A DNA stretch of 44,383 nucleotides from Angelakisella sp. (GCA_020025195.1 JAHHSN010000010.1:1-44383); one strand, 5' to 3'. Counted from the first letter of the stretch, positions 22,253 through 31,899 are shown. Notes: generated by a model from the letters alone, not told the origin. Numbers and translations are program-made.

Positions 22253-24847
22253 ATGAATCTAGAAAAATACACCGAAAAAAGCCTGAAGGCGGTGCAGGCC
22301 GCCCAGTCTCTGGCCGTTGATCGGCAGAATCAGCAGATCGAGCAGGAGCATCTCCTCCTCTCGCTGCTGGAACAGCCCGAAGGGCTCATCGGGGAGCTTT
22401 GTGAGCGGGCAGGCGCCGACCGGGCCGCCCTCACCGCCGCAGCAAAAGCCGCGGTGCAGGAGTTCCCGCAGGTCTATGGGAGCGGCGCGGGACAGATCTA
22501 TATCTCCCGCCTTTTGGAGCAGACCCTAACCGAGGCGGAAAAGACCGCCGAACGCATGAAGGACGACTATGTCTCGGTGGAGCACCTGATGCTGGCGCTC
22601 TTTGCCAAGGCTTCCCCCAATGTGACCCGCCTTTTTGAAGGAGCGGGGCTTACCAAGGATGCCTTCCTGAAGGCATTGCAGGGAGTACGCGGCAACCGCA
22701 GCGTGACCTCCGACCGCCCCGAGGAGACCTACGACGTCCTCAAAAAATACGGGCGTGACCTCACTGAAATGGCGGCCGCCCAGAAGCTGGACCCCGTCAT
22801 CGGGCGGGATGAGGAAATCCGAAACGTCATCCGCATCCTGAGCCGAAAGACCAAAAACAACCCCTGCCTCATTGGCGAGCCGGGCGTCGGCAAAACCGCC
22901 ATCGCGGAGGGCCTCGCCCAGCGGATCATCGCGGGGGACGTCCCGGAGAACCTGAAGGATAAGACCCTCTTTTCCCTCGATATGGGCGCGCTCATTGCGG
23001 GCGCCAAGTTCCGGGGCGAATTTGAGGAGCGCCTCAAGGCCGTTCTCAGCGAGGTGCAGAAAAGCGAAGGAAAGATCATCCTCTTTATTGATGAGCTGCA
23101 TACCATCGTAGGCGCCGGCAAGACCGAGGGCAGCATGGACGCCGGCAACCTCTTAAAGCCCATGCTGGCGCGCGGCGAGCTGCACTGCATCGGCGCGACC
23201 ACCCTCAATGAATACCGGCTTTATATCGAAAAGGACGCGGCCTTGGAGCGGCGTTTCCAGCCGGTGACCGTGGCGGAGCCGACGGTGGAGGACACCATTG
23301 CCATCCTCCGCGGACTCAAGGAGCGCTACGAGGTCTACCACGGCGTCAAGATTCAGGATCAGGCGCTCATTGCCGCCGCGACCCTCTCTCATCGCTATAT
23401 TGCCGACCGCTTCCTGCCTGATAAAGCCATCGACCTTGTGGATGAGGCCTGCGCCCTCATCAAGACCGAGATGAACTCCATGCCGACTGAGATGGACGAA
23501 ATGCGCCACCGCATCATGCAGCTGGAGATCGAGGAGGCCGCCATGCACAAGGACACCGATCGACTCACACAGGCGCGCCTCAAGGAGATTCAGGAGGAGC
23601 TGGCGGGGCTGCGGGAATCCTATAACGCTATGAAGGCCAAATGGGAGAACGAAAAGCAGTCCATCGGCCGGGTGCAGAAGCTGCGGCAGGAGCTGGAATC
23701 GGTGAACGCCGAAATCGAGAAGGCGGAAAACAGCTATGACCTCAGCCGTGCCGCCGAGCTGAAATACGGAAAGCTCCCCGAGCTTAAAAAGGAGCTGGAG
23801 GCGGAGGAGGCCAAAGCCGCCGATCCCGAAAAGGAAACCCTCCTCCGGGATAAGGTCACCGAGGAAGAAATCGCCCGCATCGTCGGACGGTGGACGGGGA
23901 TTCCCGTGGCGAAGCTGCTGGAGGGCGAGCGGGAAAAGCTCCTGCATCTGGATGACATCCTCCACCGGCGGGTCATCGGGCAGGACGAGGCCGTTCAGAA
24001 GGTCTCGGACGCCATTCTCCGCTCCCGCGCGGGGATTCAGGACCCCCGCCGCCCCATCGGCTCCTTCCTCTTTTTGGGGCCGACCGGCGTCGGCAAGACC
24101 GAACTTGCCAAGGCCCTTGCCGAAGCGCTCTTTGACGATGAACACAGCATGATCCGCATCGACATGAGCGAATATATGGAAAAATACAGCGTGAGCCGTC
24201 TCATCGGCGCCCCTCCCGGATATGTGGGCTATGACGAGGGTGGACAGCTGACCGAAGCGGTACGCCGCCGCCCCTATTCCGTTCTTCTCTTTGACGAGGT
24301 GGAAAAAGCGCACCCCGACGTCTTTAACGTGCTGCTTCAGGTGCTGGACGACGGGCGCATCACCGACAGTCAGGGCCGGACGGTGGACTTCAAGAACACC
24401 ATCATCATCCTCACCTCCAACCTCGGCAGCGACCTCATTCTGGATGGCATCACCGAGGAGGGCGCCATCAGCGAGGAGGCGCGGGAGGGCGTTTCGGCGC
24501 TCCTGAAGCGCAGCTTCCGTCCCGAGTTCCTCAACCGTCTCGACGAGATCGTCTTCTATAAACCGCTCACCCGGGACAACATCCGCGGCATCATCGACCT
24601 TCTTCTCGAAGATCTGTCCGGACGCCTGGAGGCGAAGCAGCTTCGTCTCTCGGTGACCGACGCTGCCAAGGACTTTATCATCGAGCACAGCTATGACCCC
24701 ATCTATGGCGCGAGACCCCTCAAGCGTTACCTCCAGACGGCGGTGGAAACCCTCATCGCCCGGAAGATTGTTGCGGAGGATCTGGCCCCCGAAACCCTCA
24801 TCACCGTAGATCGAAACGGCGCCGCGCTGACGGCGACGACAAAATAA
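22253..24847 (+). CDS. clpB: ATP-dependent disaggregase ClpB
   Basis: An 864-residue Hsp100 protein. The N-terminal Clp domain (about 1-150) is followed by NBD1 with Walker A GEPGVGKTA (about 208), Walker B region LFIDELHT and the arginine-finger ALERRFQ. A long coiled-coil middle domain (about 405-520) marks ClpB rather than ClpC. NBD2 has GPTGVGKTE (about 608) and VLLFDEVEKAH, and the C-terminus shows the GARPLKR motif. It threads aggregated proteins through its hexamer together with DnaK. AAAGGAGG at 22235-22242 sets the start. It shares a transcript with the RHH gene upstream and htpG 21 bases downstream. Confidence 0.97.
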   Translation: MNLEKYTEKSLKAVQAAQSLAVDRQNQQIEQEHLLLSLLEQPEGLIGELCERAGADRAALTAAAKAAVQEFPQVYGSGAGQIYISRLLEQTLTEAEKTAERMKDDYVSVEHLMLALFAKASPNVTRLFEGAGLTKDAFLKALQGVRGNRSVTSDRPEETYDVLKKYGRDLTEMAAAQKLDPVIGRDEEIRNVIRILSRKTKNNPCLIGEPGVGKTAIAEGLAQRIIAGDVPENLKDKTLFSLDMGALIAGAKFRGEFEERLKAVLSEVQKSEGKIILFIDELHTIVGAGKTEGSMDAGNLLKPMLARGELHCIGATTLNEYRLYIEKDAALERRFQPVTVAEPTVEDTIAILRGLKERYEVYHGVKIQDQALIAAATLSHRYIADRFLPDKAIDLVDEACALIKTEMNSMPTEMDEMRHRIMQLEIEEAAMHKDTDRLTQARLKEIQEELAGLRESYNAMKAKWENEKQSIGRVQKLRQELESVNAEIEKAENSYDLSRAAELKYGKLPELKKELEAEEAKAADPEKETLLRDKVTEEEIARIVGRWTGIPVAKLLEGEREKLLHLDDILHRRVIGQDEAVQKVSDAILRSRAGIQDPRRPIGSFLFLGPTGVGKTELAKALAEALFDDEHSMIRIDMSEYMEKYSVSRLIGAPPGYVGYDEGGQLTEAVRRRPYSVLLFDEVEKAHPDVFNVLLQVLDDGRITDSQGRTVDFKNTIIILTSNLGSDLILDGITEEGAISEEAREGVSALLKRSFRPEFLNRLDEIVFYKPLTRDNIRGIIDLLLEDLSGRLEAKQLRLSVTDAAKDFIIEHSYDPIYGARPLKRYLQTAVETLIARKIVAEDLAPETLITVDRNGAALTATTK

Positions 24848-24868
24848 CAAAAAGGAGCCTAAGACAAA

Positions 24869-26767
24869 ATGCGTACCAAACAGTTTAAGGCGGAGTCCAA
24901 AAAACTCCTCGATATGATGATCAATTCCATCTACACCCACAAGGAGATTTTCCTCCGGGAGCTCATCTCCAACGCGAGCGACGCCATTGATAAGCTCTAT
25001 TTTCGCAGTCTTACCGACACCACCATTCCGATGGAGCGTGGGGACTATGCCATTCAGCTGGCGCTGGATTCCGACGCCCGCACCCTTTCCATCCGGGATA
25101 ACGGCTGCGGCATGACCGAAGAGGAGCTGGAGCACAACCTCGGCACCATTGCGAAAAGCGGCTCCCTCGACTTTAAAACCCAGAACGAGGAGAGCGAGAA
25201 GAAGGAGGACGTCGAAATCATCGGACAGTTCGGCGTCGGCTTCTATTCCGCCTTTATGGTCGCAGACCTTGTGACGGTGGAGAGCCGCGCCTACGGCGAG
25301 GAGCAGGCCTACCGCTGGGAATCGAAGGGAGCCTCCGGCTACACGGTGGAGCCCTGCGAGGATTTTGACGGCTTCGGCACCCTCATTACCATGCACATCA
25401 AGGAGGATACCGAGAACGAGCGGTACAGCGAATATCTGGAGCCTTGGAGACTTCGCGAGCTGGTCACCCGGTACAGCGACTATATCCGCTACCCCATCAA
25501 GCTCATGATGCCGAACCGCCGGCTCAAGGAGGGCAGCAAGGATGAATATGAGACCTTCTATGAGAACGAGACCCTCAACAGCATGGTTCCCCTCTGGCGG
25601 AAAAACAAGAGCGAGGTAACCGAGGAGGAGTATAACAACTTCTACAAGGCCAAGTTCTATGACTACGAGGACCCCGCCGCCGTCATCCACCAGAAGACCG
25701 AGGGCAGCGCGACCTTCGCCTCCCTGCTCTTCATCCCGAAGCACGCCCCGATGAACTACTACTCCACCAGCTATGAGAAGGGTCTCCAGCTCTATTCCCG
25801 CGGCGTCCTCATCATGGATAAGTGCGCCGACCTGCTCCCCGATTACTTCAGCTTTGTCCGCGGCCTTGTGGACAGCGAGGACCTCTCCCTCAATATTTCC
25901 CGTGAGACGCTCCAGCACGACCATCAGCTGAAGCTCATCGCCCGCACCATCGAAAAGCGCATCAAAAATGAGCTTGCGAAGATGCTGGAAAACGAGCGAG
26001 AAAAGTATGAGGAGCTTTGGAAGGAATACGGCATCCAGCTGACCTACGGGCTCTGCATGGAGTACGGCGCCCACAAGGAAACGCTGCAGGATCTCCTGCT
26101 GTTCTATTCCTCCTCCGAAAAGAAGCTCTCCACCCTCAAGGAGTACGTCTCCCGGATGAAGGAGGGGCAGGATACCATCTACTACGCCTGCGGCAAGACG
26201 GTGGAGGCCATCGACGCCCTGCCCCAGACCGAGGAGCTCAAGGATAAGGGCTATGAGATTCTCTATATGACGAGCAGCGTGGATGAGTTCTCCATTCAGG
26301 TGCTGCACGACTACGACGGCAAGAAGCTCTCCAACATCTGCACCGACCAGATCGACCTGCAGACCGAGGAGGAGAAGAAGGCGCTCGCGGAGGAAAACGA
26401 GGCCTCCAAGGAGATGTTCGACCTGATGAAGGAGACGCTGGGCGACAGCGTGCGCGAGGTGCGCTACACCGGCCGGCTCCGCCATCACTCCGCCTGCCTC
26501 ACCACCGAGGGACATCTCTCCCTGGAGATGGAAAAGACCCTCAACAATATGCCTGGCAATAAGGAAAAGCTCCACGCCGATGTGGTGCTGGAAATCAACA
26601 AGGATCACGCCGTGGCGGCGAAGCTCAAGGAGCTCTTTGTGAAGGACCCCGAGATGCTCAAAAAGTACACCCGGCTCCTCTATGCCGAAAGCTGCCTCAT
26701 CGGCGGGGTGCCGATCAGCGACCCGGCGGAGCTTTGTGAGCTGATGAACGAACTGCTCCTCAAATAA
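24869..26767 (+). CDS. htpG: Hsp90-family chaperone HtpG
   Basis: A 632-residue Hsp90. The N-terminal GHKL ATPase has ELISNASDAIDKL (about 31-43), DNGCGM and GQFGVGFYSAFMV; the middle client-binding domain and C-terminal dimer domain complete the normal bacterial length. It is an ATP-driven cytoplasmic chaperone. AAAGGAG lies ahead of ATG 24869, and it begins 21 bases after clpB, so the two are cotranscribed. A strong terminator closes the operon. The htpG-clpB linkage fits a stress regulon. Confidence 0.97.
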   Translation: MRTKQFKAESKKLLDMMINSIYTHKEIFLRELISNASDAIDKLYFRSLTDTTIPMERGDYAIQLALDSDARTLSIRDNGCGMTEEELEHNLGTIAKSGSLDFKTQNEESEKKEDVEIIGQFGVGFYSAFMVADLVTVESRAYGEEQAYRWESKGASGYTVEPCEDFDGFGTLITMHIKEDTENERYSEYLEPWRLRELVTRYSDYIRYPIKLMMPNRRLKEGSKDEYETFYENETLNSMVPLWRKNKSEVTEEEYNNFYKAKFYDYEDPAAVIHQKTEGSATFASLLFIPKHAPMNYYSTSYEKGLQLYSRGVLIMDKCADLLPDYFSFVRGLVDSEDLSLNISRETLQHDHQLKLIARTIEKRIKNELAKMLENEREKYEELWKEYGIQLTYGLCMEYGAHKETLQDLLLFYSSSEKKLSTLKEYVSRMKEGQDTIYYACGKTVEAIDALPQTEELKDKGYEILYMTSSVDEFSIQVLHDYDGKKLSNICTDQIDLQTEEEKKALAEENEASKEMFDLMKETLGDSVREVRYTGRLRHHSACLTTEGHLSLEMEKTLNNMPGNKEKLHADVVLEINKDHAVAAKLKELFVKDPEMLKKYTRLLYAESCLIGGVPISDPAELCELMNELLLK

Positions 26768-26785
26768 AATGACCAAATAACCAAA

Positions 26786-26831
26786 AGAGCGGCTGCTTTC
26801 CTGTCGGAAATGTCAGCCGCTTCTTCTTTTT
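26786..26831 (+). terminator. Terminator of the RHH-clpB-htpG operon
   Basis: AGCGGCTG pairs with CAGCCGCT, with an inner TTTCC/GGAAA stem, followed by a T-rich run. Confidence 0.88.
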
Positions 26832-26908
26832 ATCCCCCGCATGGCGTGTTATAATAAATGGTAAGAAGTTTATGCATCGGAAAACACAAAAATGAGAGGA
26901 GCGACACT

Positions 26909-28507
26909 ATGAAGGTATCTTTTCTGGGCGCTGACCGGGTAGTGACCGGCAGCTGTCACTGTCTCAGCGCCTGCGGCAAAAATATTATCATCGACTGCGG
27001 CCTGCAGCAGGGCGGAGACGTTTCCAACGACAACGCCCTCAACTTTGACGCGACCGCCATTGACGCCGTTCTGGTGACCCATGCGCACACCGACCACTCC
27101 GGTCGTCTCCCCCTTATGGTGAAAAACGGCTACAAGGGCCCCATCTATGCCACCCGCGCCACCTGCGATCTCCTAAAGATCATGCTGATGGACAGCGCCC
27201 GCATTCAGGAATCGGACGCCCAGTGGAAATCCCGCAAGGGCCGCCGCGCCGGCGAGGAGGAGACCGAGCCTCTTTACGATACGGCAGACGCCGCTGCCAC
27301 CCTGGAGCTGCTGGTTCCCGTTTCCTACGGCGATACCACCCCGCTTTTTGACGGCATTACCGCCGACTGGTATGATGCCGGGCATCTTCTCGGCTCGGCC
27401 TCCATCCGCTTTACCGTCACCGAGGAAAACGAAACCCGCACCATCATCTTTTCCGGCGACATCGGCAACATCAACAAGCCCATCATCCGCGACCCTCAGC
27501 CGGTGCCGGGCGCTGACTATGCGGTTATTGAATCCACCTACGGCGACCGCCTGCATGAGGGCGGCGAGGATGTCCCCGGTGATCTCGCGGCGATCATTGA
27601 CCGCACGCTGGCACGCGGCGGCAATGTGGTCATTCCCTCCTTTGCCGTCGGGCGCACGCAGGAGCTTCTCTATTTTATAAGGGAGATCAAGGATCGGAAG
27701 CTTGTAAAATCCATCCCGGATTTTACCGTCTATGTGGACAGCCCCCTCGCTCTGGAGGCCACCCAGATTTATGACGGCGATCTCACCGGCTACGCCGATG
27801 AGGAAACGGTCCGGCTCATCAAAGAAGGCTTCCGTCCCATTCATTTCCCCGGGCTTAAGCTCTCCCGCACGGTGGATGAATCCAAAGCGCTCAACGCCGA
27901 CCCCAACCCCAAGGTCATCATCGCATCCAGCGGTATGTGCGAGGCGGGACGCATCCGCCATCACCTCAAATACAACCTCTGGCGGCCGGAGTGCTCCGTC
28001 GTCTTTGTCGGCTTCCAGTCCGAGGGCACCATGGGCCGTCAGCTGCTGGAGGGGCTTTCGGAAATCAAGATCCTCGGCGAGCGCATCGCCGTCCGCGCCG
28101 AGATCTGCTCCTTCAAATTCATGAGCAGCCACGCCGACCGGGACGGGCTGCTCCGCTGGCTTTCCATGCAGGAGCCCCGCGCCAAACAGGTCTTTGTGGT
28201 GCACGGGGAGGAATCCTCCGCCCTTAATTTCGCGGAAAAGCTGGAGTCCGAGGGCTATAAGGCCGTTGTTCCCCTCTATGAATCGAGCTACAGCCTTCTG
28301 GATGGCAGCTGTCTGGAGGAAGGACACGCCTTCGTCCGGGATAAGGGCGACCGTCCCAAGAGCCGCGTGAGCGAGTTCTTCGCGCGTCTCCTGAACGCTC
28401 TGCAGCGTCTGACCCATGTGGCGCACAGCTACCGGGAGGGCACCAACAAGGATCTCACCGCCTTTGCGGAGGAGGTCGAGGCGCTCGCCAAGAAGTGGGA
28501 CAAATAA
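26909..28507 (+). CDS. MBL-fold/beta-CASP ribonuclease-like protein
   Basis: A 532-residue metallo-beta-lactamase of the beta-CASP RNA-processing group (YsH1/CPSF-like). The zinc motif HAHTDHSG lies at about 64-71. Later motifs include GDIGN, then the beta-CASP region with PSFAVGRTQELLYFI and the RMMBL-type end SSHADRDGLLRWL. It is probably an RNase or RNA maturase. I chose ATG 26909 because GAGAGGAG precedes it and the next residues (KVSFLGADRVVTGS) match family starts. A TATAAT at 26850-26855 gives it a promoter, and a strong terminator follows. About 70 residues after the RMMBL region are unassigned. Confidence 0.9.
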   Translation: MKVSFLGADRVVTGSCHCLSACGKNIIIDCGLQQGGDVSNDNALNFDATAIDAVLVTHAHTDHSGRLPLMVKNGYKGPIYATRATCDLLKIMLMDSARIQESDAQWKSRKGRRAGEEETEPLYDTADAAATLELLVPVSYGDTTPLFDGITADWYDAGHLLGSASIRFTVTEENETRTIIFSGDIGNINKPIIRDPQPVPGADYAVIESTYGDRLHEGGEDVPGDLAAIIDRTLARGGNVVIPSFAVGRTQELLYFIREIKDRKLVKSIPDFTVYVDSPLALEATQIYDGDLTGYADEETVRLIKEGFRPIHFPGLKLSRTVDESKALNADPNPKVIIASSGMCEAGRIRHHLKYNLWRPECSVVFVGFQSEGTMGRQLLEGLSEIKILGERIAVRAEICSFKFMSSHADRDGLLRWLSMQEPRAKQVFVVHGEESSALNFAEKLESEGYKAVVPLYESSYSLLDGSCLEEGHAFVRDKGDRPKSRVSEFFARLLNALQRLTHVAHSYREGTNKDLTAFAEEVEALAKKWDK

Positions 28508-28525
28508 GCTTTCCCTCTAAAAATA

Positions 28526-28561
28526 AGCAGCAGGCAGGAGCTTTCCTGTCTGCTGTTTTTT
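28526..28561 (+). terminator. Terminator after the MBL/beta-CASP gene
   Basis: CAGCAGGCAGGA pairs with TCCTGTCTGCTG around a short loop, followed by six T. Confidence 0.92.
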
Positions 28562-28570
28562 GCTGCTTTT

Positions 28571-29149
28571 TTATTTTCCGTAGCTTTTTGAAAAGAGGTC
28601 CTCGGTCTCCACCTCCCACACGGGGCGAACGGGCGCCGGCACCTCCGGGAGGGGGACAAGCCACTTCTGGAGCCACAGGGTATCCATCCATCTCCCCCGC
28701 TTAAAGCCGACGTGCCGCAGATGCGCCGTCTTAAGATAGCCGATTCGTTCATGGAAGCGCTGGCTCGGCGGGTTCGGAAAGGTGACGCAGGCGTTCACGG
28801 TGACGACGTTCTGCCGCCGGAGAAGCTCCTCCAGCACCGCGTAGAGGCTCTGCCCCACCGCCTGCCCGCGGACGTCCCGCCGCACATAGATGGAGGACTC
28901 CACCGCCCATTCATAGGCGGCGCGGCCCTTGAGCGGCGTGGCGTAGATGTAGCCGAGGAGGCCCTCCTCCCCCTCCGCCGCAAGGTAGGGAAAGCCCCGC
29001 TCCAGCGTCGTTTCGATGCGGCTTCGGAACTCCTCCGGCGTGGGCGTCACATATTCAAAGGTGATGTTGGTCTCCTCCACATAGGGGGTATAGATGGCAA
29101 GAAGCTCCTCAGCGTCGGCCGGGCTTGCCATGCGGATACGAAAGGACAT
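28571..29149 (-). CDS. GNAT N-acetyltransferase (phosphinothricin-type)
   Basis: A 192-residue GCN5-related acetyltransferase. It begins FRIRMASPADAEELLAIYTPYVEET, a pattern shared with phosphinothricin/methionine sulfone acetyltransferases, and has the acetyl-CoA loop VRRDVRGQAVGQ followed by a helix, then NACVTFPNPPSQRFHERIGY and GFKRGRWMD. It would transfer acetyl from acetyl-CoA to a small amine substrate in the cytoplasm. About 30 extra residues form the C-terminus. It is separated from the importer genes by a terminator (29182-29217) and has its own AGGAGGCG site. Confidence 0.87.
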   Translation of the reverse strand: MSFRIRMASPADAEELLAIYTPYVEETNITFEYVTPTPEEFRSRIETTLERGFPYLAAEGEEGLLGYIYATPLKGRAAYEWAVESSIYVRRDVRGQAVGQSLYAVLEELLRRQNVVTVNACVTFPNPPSQRFHERIGYLKTAHLRHVGFKRGRWMDTLWLQKWLVPLPEVPAPVRPVWEVETEDLFSKSYGK

Positions 29150-29181
29150 GGGACGCCTCCTTCTTAAAGGTCATCATAACA

Positions 29182-29217
29182 AAACGGACTCCGGCGTTTT
29201 TCCGCACGGAGCCGTTC
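29182..29217 (-). terminator. Terminator of the lysine importer operon
   Basis: AACGGCTCCG pairs with CGGAGTCCGTT around about 13 bases on the minus strand, followed by a T-rich tract. It lies just after the ATPase gene stop at 29228. Confidence 0.75.
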
Positions 29218-29227
29218 ATAAAATCGT

Positions 29228-29968
29228 TTAAGTATTGCGAAAGCGGGCGAGAAAGTCCCGGGTCTCCTGACGGGTGGGGTTCCCCAGAAGCTGCTCAGGG
29301 GTCCCCTCCTCCAGAATAACGCCGCCGTTCATATAGACCACCCGGGTGCTGACGTCCCGGGCAAACGCCATCTCATGGGTTACGACCAGCATGGTCATTC
29401 CCTCCTGAGCGAGGGCCTGCATGACGGAGAGCACCTCTCCCACCATTTCGGGGTCGAGGGCAGAGGTCGGCTCGTCAAAGAGCAGGACCTCGGGATCCAT
29501 CGCGAGGGCGCGCGCAATGGCGATACGCTGCTTCTGACCGCCGGAAAGCTGACGGGGGCGGGCGTTGATATAGGGCGCCATGCCGACCTTCTGCAGATAA
29601 TAGAGGGCAGCCTCCCGCGCCTCCTCCCGGCTCTTGCCCAACACCTTCATCTGACCGACCATGCAGTTTTGCAGGACGGTCATGTTATTAAAAAGATTGA
29701 AGGACTGGAATACCATTCCGACATGGGAGCGGTACTTGGGGGCATTGACCTTTCGGCCCGCCACATTTTCCCCATGATAGAGAACCTCACCGGAGGTGGG
29801 CGTCTCAAGGAGATTGATGCAGCGCAGGAGGGTGGATTTACCCGAACCGGACGCGCCGATGATGGAAATAACGTCTCCCTTTTCCACGGTAAAATCGATG
29901 TCCCGGAGGACTACATTTTTACCAAAGGCCTTGGACAGGTGGTTGACCCGTAAAATCGTCTCTGCCAT
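29228..29968 (-). CDS. Amino acid ABC transporter ATP-binding protein (probably lysine)
   Basis: A 246-residue polar amino acid-type ATPase (GlnQ/HisP group). Walker A is GASGSGKST (38-46), then the Q-loop, signature LSGGQKQR, Walker B LLFDEPTSALDPE and the switch His in TLLVVTHEMAFAR. It energises import by the permease encoded one base upstream (the permease stop at 29969-29971 abuts the ATG at 29968). The whole operon is under a lysine riboswitch, so lysine or another basic amino acid is the likely substrate; the sequence of the ATPase alone does not decide this. Confidence 0.92.
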   Translation of the reverse strand: MAETILRVNHLSKAFGKNVVLRDIDFTVEKGDVISIIGASGSGKSTLLRCINLLETPTSGEVLYHGENVAGRKVNAPKYRSHVGMVFQSFNLFNNMTVLQNCMVGQMKVLGKSREEAREAALYYLQKVGMAPYINARPRQLSGGQKQRIAIARALAMDPEVLLFDEPTSALDPEMVGEVLSVMQALAQEGMTMLVVTHEMAFARDVSTRVVYMNGGVILEEGTPEQLLGNPTRQETRDFLARFRNT

Positions 29969-30811
29969 TTATCGCTCCTCCTCTTCCTTAAATTCGCGGC
30001 TGCGCTCCTTGAAGGGCGTTCCCCGGTCGGGGTGGCTGTAGGTACCGCAGGTCATGGTCAGGGCATCCTCCTGCACCAGCTCGTAGCTGTCGGCGCCGTC
30101 CATCTTCTTTTCCAGCCAGCGAAGCAGGAAGGAAGCGATGAGGGTCATGGTGAGATAACCGATCATCTCGATGGCGGCCGAGGGGAAGTACATGAGGTTG
30201 AGGCCGACGATGTAGCGGTGCCAGCCGAAGAACTCGGTGAAGCCGATCACAAACATGACGGAGGTGTCCTTCACATTGATGATGAAGTTGTTGCCGATCT
30301 GCGGCATGATATTGCGAAGCGCCTGCGGAAGGATGACGTTCATCATCGTCTGGAAGTGGGTCATGCCAATGGCCATGGCCCCCTCGGTCTGGCCGGGGTC
30401 GATGGAGAGAATACCCCCTCGCACCGATTCCGCCATATAGGCGCCGGTATTGATGGAAACGATGAGGATGGCGGCGGACCATAGGCTTTCAAAGCGCGCC
30501 GCTCCGCCGGTCAGATAGGGCAGTCCGTAGTAAATAAACACCGCCTGCAGGATCATAGGGGTCCCGCGGAACACTTCCACATAGATACGGACGATGACCC
30601 GGATGAGCTTTAAGAAAAAGCGTTTGACGGGCGGATCGTTTTTGGTGTAGGGAATGGTATTGAGGATTCCGCAGATGAGGCCGATGACGCAGCCGATGAC
30701 GGTAGCGACAAGGGCAAGGACAAGGGTATCCCGTATTCCCCTGAGGTAAGAGGGCCCGTATTTTCCCCACAAAAGGGAAATATCGGTTCCCAGCTTGACA
30801 AGCGTCTCCAT
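29969..30811 (-). CDS. Amino acid ABC transporter permease (probably lysine)
   Basis: A 280-residue membrane protein of the HisM/GlnP permease family. It has an N-terminal GIRDTLVLALVATVIG, about five helices and the EAA-type loop GQTEGAMAIGMTHFQTMMNVILPQA that contacts the ATPase. The MILQAVFIYYGLP and FRGTPMI motifs are typical. A hydrophilic C-terminal tail of about 35 residues is longer than usual. The operon order is binding protein, permease, ATPase. Only one permease is encoded, so a homodimer is expected. It starts 31 bases after the binding-protein gene. Confidence 0.92.
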   Translation of the reverse strand: METLVKLGTDISLLWGKYGPSYLRGIRDTLVLALVATVIGCVIGLICGILNTIPYTKNDPPVKRFFLKLIRVIVRIYVEVFRGTPMILQAVFIYYGLPYLTGGAARFESLWSAAILIVSINTGAYMAESVRGGILSIDPGQTEGAMAIGMTHFQTMMNVILPQALRNIMPQIGNNFIINVKDTSVMFVIGFTEFFGWHRYIVGLNLMYFPSAAIEMIGYLTMTLIASFLLRWLEKKMDGADSYELVQEDALTMTCGTYSHPDRGTPFKERSREFKEEEER

Positions 30812-30841
30812 GTGGAAATCTCCTTTCTCGGTAAGCTAGAC

Positions 30842-31783
30842 TCAGATGGCGGGCTGAATGGCGATCGCCTGATCCATGAGCGCGTTGAACTGCTCCTCGT
30901 TAAGGGCGGAAAGCACCTTGTTCATGGCATCCACGAGCTGGGTGTTGCCCTTCTTGACCGCCATGCCGATATTGACGTTCTCGGCGCGCTCCGCCTCATC
31001 GGCAAACTGGAAGTCACCGGGAGTACCGGAGAAATTGAGGATAACGAGATTGTCGTTCTTGGCGCAGGCACCCATCGCGGTGGGCAGATCGGTGCAGACG
31101 TAATCGACCATACCGGTTTCAAGGGACATGATCATCGCGGAAGCATTTTCAGCAGGAGCCTGAATGTCGGCGCCCTTGATCTGGGAGAGGCAGGAATCAT
31201 ACCAGATGGTACCGGTCTGGGCGGTACACTTGCCGCCGGCGAGATCAGCGATGCCCTTCGCGTTCGCAAAAGCGCTGTTCTTGGTGGTGAGGCAGACGAT
31301 CTGCGCGTAGTAGTAGGGGCCTGCCATATCGACCTGGGTGAGACGGTCGGCGGTCATGGACTGGCCGGCGATGTTGGCATCCATCACGCCGCTGGCAATG
31401 GCGGGGGTAAGGGATTCCCATGCGCTGGAGATGACCTCCAGCTCCCAGCCGTAGGCCTCGCAGATGCGCTTAGCGATCATGATATCATAGCCGTTCGCAT
31501 AGGAACCGGGAACGTTGGCAATCGGGACCGCGCCGTTCGAGTCGTCGAGCTGCATCCAGTTATAAGGGGCGTAAGTGCACTCCATGCCGACGGTCAGCTT
31601 GCCGTCTTCCAGACCGGGGATGGCGCTGGTGTCAACACCGGTCAGGTCCTCCACGGGGGGAATATCCGCGCCGGGGGTTACCGGGTTGTTTTCTTCCGGG
31701 TTCTGGGGGTCGGTGTTCCCGCCGCAGGCGGCGAGGGACAGGATCATCATAACAGCGAGCAGCATTCCAATCAATCTTCTCAT
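30842..31783 (-). CDS. Extracellular amino acid-binding lipoprotein (probably lysine)
   Basis: A 313-residue solute-binding lipoprotein. A signal peptide ends at lipobox LAAC (C20), followed by a low-complexity Asn/Pro-rich linker and a family 3 binding domain from about residue 60: MECTYAPYNWMQLDDS, YDIMIAKRICEAYGWELEVI, LTPAIASGVMDANIAGQSMTADR. I chose ATG 31783 over 31801 because AAAGGTGA is spaced for it. It captures the substrate outside the cell and delivers it to the permease. The lysine riboswitch in front of it points to lysine. Confidence 0.93.
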   Translation of the reverse strand: MRRLIGMLLAVMMILSLAACGGNTDPQNPEENNPVTPGADIPPVEDLTGVDTSAIPGLEDGKLTVGMECTYAPYNWMQLDDSNGAVPIANVPGSYANGYDIMIAKRICEAYGWELEVISSAWESLTPAIASGVMDANIAGQSMTADRLTQVDMAGPYYYAQIVCLTTKNSAFANAKGIADLAGGKCTAQTGTIWYDSCLSQIKGADIQAPAENASAMIMSLETGMVDYVCTDLPTAMGACAKNDNLVILNFSGTPGDFQFADEAERAENVNIGMAVKKGNTQLVDAMNKVLSALNEEQFNALMDQAIAIQPAI

Positions 31784-31814
31784 TTTTCTTTCACCTTTCA
31801 AAAAATATTTTGGT

Positions 31815-31845
31815 TAAAAAATAAGACCGCTTTTGTAAGCGGTCC
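31815..31845 (-). terminator. Riboswitch terminator in front of the lysine importer
   Basis: On the minus strand GACCGCTT and AAGCGGTC pair around four bases, followed by a TTATTTTTT run. It is the expression platform of the lysine riboswitch. Confidence 0.88.
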
Positions 31846-31899
31846 ATGGAAGATACATCATCAGCCCCCAAAAAGGAGGTACGACTTGTAACACAGCCA

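Noticed and set aside
23153..26776. Very long minus-strand open frame (1207 codons) antisense to clpB and htpG
   Set aside because: It lies entirely opposite two certain chaperone genes; it is a product of high GC at third positions. It has no ribosome site or recognisable domain.
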